A stretch of 63,090 nt of DNA from Phytophthora quininea (lineage: Eukaryota > Oomycota > Peronosporomycetes > Peronosporales > Peronosporaceae). A program made the translations under genes and the position numbers. Positions 55,941-63,090 of this stretch are shown piece after piece (within the stretch, counting starts at the first letter, position 1; every line of letters starts with the position of its first letter). The DNA is taken from NCBI GenBank assembly GCA_011947345.1, contig JAAVTG010000737.1, positions 1-63,090 of the forward strand, read 5' to 3'. Under the pieces are notes generated by a model. It searched no databases and was not told the DNA's origin. It was given only the letters and a program-made list of their open reading frames with translations.

Positions 55941-57343
55941 TTACGCGCGTTCGCTGCTCCGGTTCTGGTTGTTCACCTCGGCGGTGAAGCCAACCCCTTC
56001 GATAGCCGCCACGAGGTCGCTGTACTGCGCCGAGCCTGACACGTAGGCAGCGCGTTCGTCGAATTCCACCACTGCATCCGTCACGCCCGGTGTGTTCTTC
56101 AGCGCATTCTCCACCGTGGTACCGCAGTTCTTCATACACGACATGCCTCCGACTTGGATACGGACCGTGGACGGGTCCGTGAATCGCCATGATCCACGCT
56201 CTTCGGTGATGTCCATGTCCAGGTTCTTAAACAACAAGAAGCCGGCTCCGAAGCCAACAATCAGCGCTATGAACAAACCCGTCTCGTAAGTCATCACGAC
56301 CAGCATGGCAAAGTACGCAATCGTCATCTGGATCATGTACAGCACCGCCAACGCCAACTTGCACTGCATCTTGTGGAATTTGTCATGTGGGCGGAGCTTA
56401 CGTGCCTGCAGCAGCCTCTGCCTCACCATCTCACGCGCTTTCACTAGGAATTCATTTAGCAGGGCGATGAGGAAGCAGCCGATGAAGCCGAATGCGTACT
56501 TGACTGCACTGTTGAGCACCCACGGCTGGAAGAGCAGCATGACACAAGACCCGTCGATGGACGACTGGAAGCCGTTGAACATGACGGAGCCTTGGCCCGT
56601 ACAAAAGTCCGAGCTGGTGGAGGTCGACGTCGAGTCCGTCGTAGCGCTGCTGGTTGATGCCGACGTCGAGCTACTAGTACTGGCAGAGGAGAAGTCCGCC
56701 ACGAAGCTCTGCGCCGCAGGGCTCAGCGTCGTGATGTTGGTCGCATCCGAACACGTCGCGCCCGAGCACGTAACGTCGTTAACCAGGTACCGAACCTTGG
56801 AGTTGACGCTGGTGAGGTACGTGTTCTTGTTGTCCTGCGACGCAAAGTAGATCTTCTGGCCGTTCTTCAGACACACGTACACGAAGTTGTCGGTGGTGAC
56901 GGAGTCCCCGACACCGGGTCTTTGATACCGTCCGAGCACTCGGTGCACTTGTCCTCGCACTTTGCGTACGTGGTGGAGTCCGTCTGGTTGATGATGAACT
57001 CGGCCATGTTGGCCGCCAAGTAGGCCGTATCGGTCACGTCAAAGTCGTAGGCCGTGAAGGAGCGCGCCGCCATGCCGCACGAGTAGACCTTCTGGCCGTT
57101 GGCCATCGTCACGTAGTTCTCGTTGTCGTAGCCACTGTCGAGCGTCGACATGCCGCACACGGGGCACGTGTAGTCCGTGGAGCTCACGCCGGAGGCCGCC
57201 AGGTCGCGGTGCGCCGTCATGGCGTGCATGTCGTGGATCTGGTGCAGTTCGTGGTGGTGGTGGGCGTGGGCCGTCGCCGTCGACACCACCAGCGAGGAGA
57301 GAGCTGCCGTCGCTGCCCAGAGGCGTAGAGAAATCCGCATCAT
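55941..57343 (-). CDS. CTR copper transporter with extracellular Cys modules and C-terminal HMA domain
   Basis: Single exon of about 465 residues from ATG 57343 (MMRISLRLWAATAALSSLVV, a signal peptide). A His/Met-rich stretch (AHAHHHHELHQIHDMHAM) follows, then two YHS-like Cys modules (CPVCGMSTLDSG ... VYSCGMAARSF; CTECSDGI ... VYVCLKNGQKIYF), a Ser/Thr linker, the CTR core (MFNGFQSS, LLFQPWVLNSAVKYAFGF; MLVVM as the MxxxM copper motif; GFGAG as GxxxG), and a cytosolic HMA domain (VQVGG-type GMSCMKNCGTTVENALKNTP). The HMA site is CMKNC, one residue longer than CxxC. A lost G near 56920 shifts the frame (VSG then DSVTTDNF). Head-to-head with the CTR gene at 57888. Confidence 0.85.
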
Positions 57344-57887
57344 GAGCGGGGAGGAAGCAGGAATGAGGAACCGAGAGTTCTGGCTTGTGGGAAGACGGGG
57401 CGAAGTTATAGGCCGTTGTCTTCCAAGAGCAGCTGGCAAATGATGACCAGGGAGATCGGCTTCAAGCCTTTGAAGACGAACTTGATGCTGGGTGCTGGCC
57501 AAAATGCGAATGAAGGCGGTGGTGGTGGTGACGGCCGTGGCTTTCCTGCAGGCTGCAGCCTCGGATTCGGACCTCTTCCGGTGGCGCACATCGCGCCCTC
57601 TCGCCCGGTATTGTTGACTGATCCATTCACAATATTCATAGCACCCGATGCGAGTCCTATTCGATACTTGGCGTCCTGCGCGCCATTGCATTTGCCGCCA
57701 CTAGATCTCACGTCGACGGCATTCTGGCCGGTGGATTTCTTTTGGCTGCTACTGCCAGGTACTATACACGAAGCGCTTCGCAAGGCCCTTTACAGCGAAG
57801 AACCGAAGTTCCACACAGGTGATTCCATTTTTGCAATATTTGATTGTTGACTGAACTTTGCCCCGGTCTCAGTTTTCAATTGGGAAC
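57344..57887. promoter_or_regulatory. Divergent promoter region between two CTR genes
   Basis: The 544 bases between the two CTR start codons. Near the plus gene, GATTCCATTTTTGCAATATTTG (57824-57845) resembles an initiator plus FPR-type element, about 50 bases before ATG 57888. A long open frame here (57416-57850) shows no conserved content. Shared copper control of both genes is plausible but not shown. Confidence 0.45.
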
Positions 57888-58974
57888 ATGGCGAGGACGT
57901 CGCTGGCGGTGTTGGCGGTGATGGTGGTGGTGGCGCTGGTGCTGCCGCTGCCGACGAGCGCCGACCAGAACCTGCGCTTGACCACGTGCCCGCTGTGCAA
58001 TATGGACGTCAAGAAGGACATCAACGCCTCCGTGCTGGGCGACCAGCACGTCTACGCCTGCGAGATGGCCGGCCACATCGACTCGCTGCAGAACAACCCG
58101 GTACGGCATCAACTTCCCTAATTGTATAGTGAAATGTATATCTCATAATTGTGGTGGTGGGTAGGGAGCCAACCTGGGTGAGCCTGTCACCGCCGACATC
58201 ACCACGGACGAGATCTACAAGGACGCGACGGCGCTCAAGTGCCCTGTGTGTGGCAAGGGCTACGACCAGCTCACACACGCAGTGCCGTGGATCTCCAAGG
58301 GCGCCCAGAAGATCTACACGTGCTCTCAGGAGCATGCGCAGATGGTGTTCGACAACCCCACGGCGTATGTGGCGGCGCAAACTTCTTCCGGTGATTTCTG
58401 CTACTCTGGATCCGCAGCAAACCCCACGGGGTCGGTCATGTTCAACGGCTTCCAGCTGGCTATTGGCGGGGACGCTACGTGTCTGCTGCTGCTCTTCCAG
58501 CCGTGGGTACTGTCGTCCGCTGTCAAGTACGCGTTCGCGTTCCTTGGCGTCGTCCTGCTGGCCATGTCCATTGAAGGGTTCAGCGAGCTACGCGACTACG
58601 TGCAGAAGCTGCTCAACCGTGACTACGGTATCGTATCGAGTCAAGCGAACTACGTGCCGTTAGCGACGCCCCAAGTCAGCAGTGGTGGTAGTCAATCCAC
58701 AAGTCACGACTCGTTCGTGGTCAAGCCCAACCGGGTGCCGAACGCGCCAAAGCTCAGCATTATCTGCCGCTTGCCGTTCTGGTGCAAGTGCGTGCTGGCA
58801 GTGATGTACATGGTGCATCTCTGTCTGGGCTACTGGGTCATGCTGATCATCATGACGTTCGAGACGCTCATGTTCGTAGCCGTGATCATCGGGTTGGGTC
58901 TGGGCTTCGCAGTGTTCAAAGACACTGATGCAGACGAACTCAGCGGCAGTGTCGACCCGTGCTGCTCTACTTAA
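57888..58974 (+). CDS. CTR copper transporter with two extracellular YHS-like modules
   Basis: Exons 57888-58100 and 58165-58974, in frame. About 340 residues. Signal peptide (MARTSLAVLAVMVVVALVLP), YHS-like module 1 (CPLCNMDVKKDINAS ... VYACEMAGHI), module 2 (CPVCGKGYDQLTHAV ... IYTCSQEHAQMVF), then the CTR core (MFNGFQLAIGG, LLFQPWVLSSAVKYAFAFLG), helix 2 with MLIIM (MxxxM) and helix 3 with GLGLG (GxxxG), and a short tail ending PCCST (Cys pair). It lacks the HMA domain of its divergent partner. Predicted copper uptake at the plasma membrane or vacuole. Confidence 0.88.
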
Positions 58975-59054
58975 GTCCCCTGCAGCTTGCTATCATAACA
59001 AAATGCGCTTCAACACTGTCATGGCCATCAAACTGTGCACGGTGGTGGTATTCC

Positions 59055-59081
59055 ACACTTCCATTCGATTTTTGCCAATCA
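59055..59081 (+). promoter_or_regulatory. Initiator/FPR-like element overlapping a CCAATCA box
   Basis: ACTTCCATTCGATTTTTGCC is a good match to an oomycete initiator with its flank and runs directly into GCCAATCA (59075-59081), about 25-50 bases before ATG 59106 of the LysM gene. Confidence 0.5.
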
Positions 59082-59105
59082 AAGTCTCACCAAAATCCGT
59101 CGACC

Positions 59106-60112
59106 ATGTACGGCACCGTGAGCTCCAGCGCGAGCGCCAGCAGTTCCCGCTCGCGTGGAGAGCTGGCACCTCCTCCTCCTACGCCGTCTCCCTTCCGCTA
59201 CCACGTGCTGCCTGGCGATACGTTGGCCAGTGTGGCGCACAAGACGCAGACGACCGAGTCGGCTCTGCTGGCGCTGAATCCTCTGCTGGGCCCCAAGAAG
59301 AAGCGCGTCAAGCTCTATCCAGGCCAGCAGCTCATCGTGGAGGAGGCCAACGCCGTATCCCTCCCACCACCGCCCGAGTGTATCGACAATGGCTGGGGAC
59401 AAATGCACTTGGTGCGTGCTGGGGAGACGCTCAGGGACATTGCAGCGCTGTACAATACCACAGAAGAGATCCTACGTCAAGACAACCGTCGCTACTTCCC
59501 CACGGGTGAACGTAGCCTTCTCTGTCCAGGTCAATTGCTGCACATCCGACTCATGAACACTGGGGAGATGGAGAAGGACGAACCACCAGCAGATGCAGAC
59601 ACCAACGCGTCGGCGCTCAATGCTCAAGGAGAACAGGAAGCCACGTACACCAGCACGTCGGCTGCCTTTGCACGTTACAAGACCCACTTGGTGGCGTCGA
59701 CAGACACCTTTGAGTCGATCTGCAAGCAGTACAGTATCCCGTACGCACACTTCTTGCAGATCAATCGCGGACGGTATCCTGTCGGTAAACGCGCCGAGCT
59801 GGTGGCTGGAGAACGCGTCATTGTGCCGGACCTCTTGGCAGCGCAACAAGCTGCGAGTCGACGCAATATTGCAGAGGTGAAACTCACCAAGCAGATCCAC
59901 GTCGTGGAACCTGGCGACACGCCGGAGGAACTCGCGCAACGCTACGGAATGACGTACGACGAGATGCGGAATTCAACCGCGCCTACTTCCCAAAGGGGTA
60001 TCGAGGCGAGATCCGTCCTGGGTACAAGCTGGTGGTGAAGAGACCCACGGACTCGCCGAGACAGCCTAATCACAGTGAGTATCGGGATCTGGACGCAGCA
60101 TCATCTGCGTGA
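59106..60112 (+). CDS. Protein with four LysM-like repeats, no signal peptide
   Basis: About 335 residues from ATG 59106 (MYGTVSSSASASSSRSRGE). Four LysM-like units: FRYHVLPGDTLASVAHK..., MHLVRAGETLRDIAALYN..., KTHLVASTDTFESICKQY... and IHVVEPGDTPEELAQRYGM.... The last unit is cut by a one-base loss near 59971; the next frame completes it (FNRAYFPKGYRGEIRPGY, then KLVVKRPTDSPRQ) and ends at 60112. LysM domains bind N-acetylglucosamine polymers, but no secretion signal or membrane helix is visible, so cytosolic action (as in TLDc/LysM proteins) is possible. Each unit carries an NRxxYFPxG-like phrase in place of the usual second half. Confidence 0.82.
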
Positions 60113-60264
60113 TTCTGTACTTGCCTGCATCCGGCTCTTGCTGTGGATCTGTAGTTTGTACATGTAGAAGCGAAGGGGAATGGAGCTGTGTGGCCGTGCT
60201 TGCATTTTATTTCTTTACATCATAGCAACGGAGCCTCCAGGGCTGGCACGTGTTCGTTGCTACT

Positions 60265-63090
60265 CTATCGATGGGTCTCTGCGCTTGCAGTATTCACGAG
60301 TTTGCGAAGCCTTCCACGAGTGCGATGAGCAATGTCGAGCATGCCCAGCGTGTCATTTGTCGATTCGCCTTCTGATGCCGCGCCAGCTTCACTAGCCTCG
60401 GCAGACGACTGCGAGTCGTGAATGTCGGAGGCTTCGGTAGGCGATGCCTCTGAACCTGAAGTGTCAGGGGGATCCTTAACCCTGTTCGTTTCTGGTCCTG
60501 GAGCATTAAACACAACGTCGATCTCCTCTTCGGTGTGAGGAGTACTATCCTCTGCGTTGTCTCCTTTTCCTTCCTCATCGTATTTTTCGCTGGTTTCCTG
60601 CTCTCCGTCACCTTCAAAAGAAGCGTCTACAACACCATCTACATCTCCACCAGGAACCAGCTCATCGGCTTCCACATCATCCTTTGATTCACCGGCTTCA
60701 GCCGCTTCATCATCTGAGTTGACGTCTGACATCAGCACCACTTCTTCAATCTCTTCTAGCGGTTTCCGTCGACGACGGCGATATCCATGAGCATATTGTC
60801 CACGCTTGCGATGACGAACGAAAAGAAGCGCTGCGGCTCCCGCAAAGACCAACAATGATACTACGGCCAAACCTGCCTGTAGCCATCCGTTGCTGTGCAT
60901 ATCTACAAGTGACGAGTTATTCACGTTGGCTTGCGGTCCTCCCAGTTCAGGAACAACATCAGAATCGGCCACCACTTTGGTCACTTGGATGGTTTCGACT
61001 TTCACCACGAGCTGTGCGTTTGTATCGAGTTCTTGGGTTTGCAGATGAATTCCTTCCACCTCTGCAATCAGGAGCAACTCTTGTTCAACGCGACTTTCTT
61101 CACTCTCCTCGTCTTGAGCTTCGACTGCTGGTGTATTGTCTTCTAGAGTCTCTATTCCAGACGAAAGACTACCGCTTTCCTTCACTTCAGACGAGTCAAC
61201 TCGGGCGCTCCACCGGAAGCAAAGCTATCCTGAATATCTTGCTTTACCGTCTCGAGAGTAGCTTCCACATCGTCCAGCACATCAACTATCTCCGTCTCCT
61301 CAACGTGGTGATCTTCTTCCACCGCTTCTTCCACCTCCACTCTGGGAAGGTTTGCATTGTGCACCGTTTCAGTGTCCTTCACCTCAGCATCATTCCTATC
61401 GACCTCGAATGTGTTCGCATTCTCTGTGGCCAGCTCAGTGTATGCTGTAGACTTTTCAGCTGACTCGTCTTCCATCGAGCCTGCACTGTTTAAATCCGCA
61501 TCAAGATCAGCTTGCTCTTCATCAAAATTCTCACTGGTGTCGATAGCCAACTCATCCTCTGGCATTCGAGCTGTTGCCTCGTCCTGTTCATCATCTTGCT
61601 CTTGCGTAACATCCTCAGTCAACGAAAACCCCACCACTTCGTCTACCGTGTGTTTCACATCAGCTGCAATTTCTTCCAATTCGGCCAAGACATCGTTGGT
61701 ATCAACTGGATTGGGAGACACTTCCTGCAGCGATGCTTGCCAAGAGGTTGGCTGGTTTTCGTCGCTCAAGTCCTGCAATACTGTTGCGGCATTATCGTCA
61801 CTGTCATCATCTTTCATATCACTACCTGAACCTGATTCTTCATCCATCGCTGTGGTATCTGCTGCTCCGACACTTAGTTTCAGCTCCTGTCGCAATCTGG
61901 TAGCAGCATCCACTTCTACTCGGTTTACGGCAGCCACGCTCGAGATACTTAGCTCCACCATTTGCTTTGACGTGCGCTCAAACTCCGTGAGTTCCTGCTC
62001 TATAGCCTCGAGATACTCCTTTGCTAGACGTGTTTTCAGTGCTTCAATGTGTTCCATGGCAGCAGGTTTTACCTCGCCAACGGTTGTTGATACCACAGCT
62101 TGCGTACCCGCAATGCGAGTGTCTGTTACCGCTGTAGATGCCACACGACTCTTCTCGGAGAGTTGAACAAGTAGGAGAAGCTCTTCTTCTTTCGCAACAA
62201 CCCCTTTCTGAACGTTCTGCAGAGATGATAGATCTCGTGGCGACAGCAATTGCTCCTTGGTCTCTTCCACGCGGTCCACCTTGGGCTCGAAGCCTATCAA
62301 TTCGAGAAAGTTGTTCACTCGGAGCTCCATCCAAGCCATAACAGGATCGACCGCTTCCTGTAGAACTGTCAATACTGCATCCAACCGCGATTGTACTTCT
62401 TCGGCCACCAGTTATCACTTCCTAACTCCAAATCGACAACGTCCTTCAAACGATTCCATGTCAGCGCAAATGTGGAGCTCCACAATTGTGTCAACGAAGC
62501 GACTGGGTTCAGCTGATCTCGGACATGCTGCAATCGCTCCAAGAAAACATAAAGCAGAATCAACGTCTTCAGTCGCAATAGACTTGAGCGCTGTGGCAGC
62601 TTCCACCAGTGTCTTAGTCTTCAAAAACGACTGGCAGTGAGTGTTCACCACAGACCATATTTCTTTGAAGACATGATGCAAGTACGCCAGCACTCTGTCT
62701 TTTGTCAAGAGGATCCAAATCGCCGCAGGTGATGTCGGGTACATTCTGCACACAGCGACTCCGCTTGTCATAGACGCTGCGAGACTCACCCCGTCACCAG
62801 AGCTACCGTAGATCTTCCACACGGCGCCTTGCGCTTCTTCGAGACGGTCGGTTTTGTCAAAGAGCTATCCACTACAATACGTTCTGTCGTGGTTGTCTGG
62901 GTGGTCAAAATGGTCGTCGTTTTATCAACGGTCTTGGTCTCCAAACCTTCGCCTGCACTTGAATCCGACGACGATGCATCCACCACATCACCCACAGTCT
63001 CGACCCTTGCTCCGTTCATTGCACTGTCAGCACTCTGTTCCTGGTCGTCGCTGCTGTGTAGTCCGTTCAATGGTGGATCTCCATCCGCCA
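60265..63090 (-). CDS. Large acidic single-pass membrane protein, 5' end outside the window
   Basis: Unrecognised; runs past the right edge, so the N-terminus is missing. Reading right to left: a Thr-rich polar part (about 63070-62870), a mostly helical part (VLAYLHHVFKEIWSVVNTHC; LTQLWSSTFALTWNRLKDVV), a coiled-coil-like part (VAEEVQSRLDAVLTVLQEAV, then LAKEYLEAIEQELTEFERTS), a very acidic region (61300-61900), one membrane helix (LQAGLAVVSLLVFAGAAALL, about 60830-60890) with a basic flank (RRRRRKPLEEIEE), and an acidic Ser-rich tail. Frame shifts lie near 62820, 62600, 62410 and 61195. More than 900 residues. No catalytic motif seen. Confidence 0.6.

Noticed and set aside
57416..57850. A 144-residue open frame between the two CTR genes
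   Set aside because: It covers the divergent promoter, has no conserved segment and has a Gly run from a GGT repeat. Likely chance.
1..63090. tRNA, rRNA, CRISPR, or transposase genes
   Set aside because: I looked for cloverleaf arms, rRNA-like blocks, spaced direct repeats and DDE or reverse transcriptase motifs and found none that I could support by eye.

Overview
The window looks like a gene-dense piece of an oomycete nuclear chromosome (Phytophthora or a close relative). Support for this: genes lie on both strands with gaps of often only 50-350 bases; introns are few, short (about 55-75 bases) and mostly GT-AG; several starts are preceded by CCAATCA boxes or by an initiator followed by a TTTTGCC flank; and the gene content is stramenopile-like (mitochondrially targeted phosphoglycerate mutase, START-FYVE proteins, a Crinkler-like effector relic, a Cys-rich astacin-like membrane protein). 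I saw no bacterial operon, CRISPR array, rRNA or tRNA.

Left third (1-21 kb): carnitine acyltransferase; a Cys-rich membrane protein with an astacin-like domain lacking its catalytic Glu; a head-to-head pair of mitochondrial helical-repeat (PPR-like) proteins; phosphoglycerate mutase; a UBE2G/UBC7 ubiquitin-conjugating enzyme; an SLC35-type transporter; a possibly myristoylated unknown; VPS11; a WSS1-type DNA-protein crosslink protease with SUMO-binding tails; and a full-size ABCB (MDR) transporter.

Centre (21-25 kb): a large inverted repeat with arms of about 1.4 kb and a spacer of about 0.83 kb. It contains the 3' end of the ABCB gene, copied to the other side. Each arm carries a 40-residue open frame and the spacer a related 49-residue one; together they form an undescribed microprotein family. 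The right arm ends about 50 bases before the start codon of an unrecognised gene.

Right of centre (25-48 kb): LYR protein, RNF10-like RING protein, WrbA quinone reductase, diacylglycerol kinase, mitochondrial release factor 2, LRR protein, MORN protein, rhodanese plus dual-specificity phosphatase, SLC25A39/40-like carrier, COPI-associated membrane protein, NDUFS4, trehalose-6-phosphate phosphatase, CAX cation exchanger, ERCC1 and NRAMP. Right end (48-63 kb): a decayed Crinkler-like gene, a CHID1-like GH18 protein, a START-FYVE gene followed by a rearranged pseudogene copy, a head-to-head pair of CTR copper transporters with extracellular Cys modules (one also with an HMA domain), a four-LysM protein, and an acidic membrane protein running off the edge.

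Many well-conserved housekeeping genes are broken by about 30 one-base shifts, most repaired by adding one base to a short run. This points to uncorrected sequencing indels more than to real pseudogenes, so most are annotated as genes with noted shifts. Recurring themes are mitochondrial function (NDUFS4, release factor 2, PGM, PPR-like pair, LYR, glutathione-type carrier), metal handling (NRAMP, CAX, two CTR), DNA repair (WSS1, ERCC1) and endomembrane traffic (VPS11, COPI-associated, START-FYVE).
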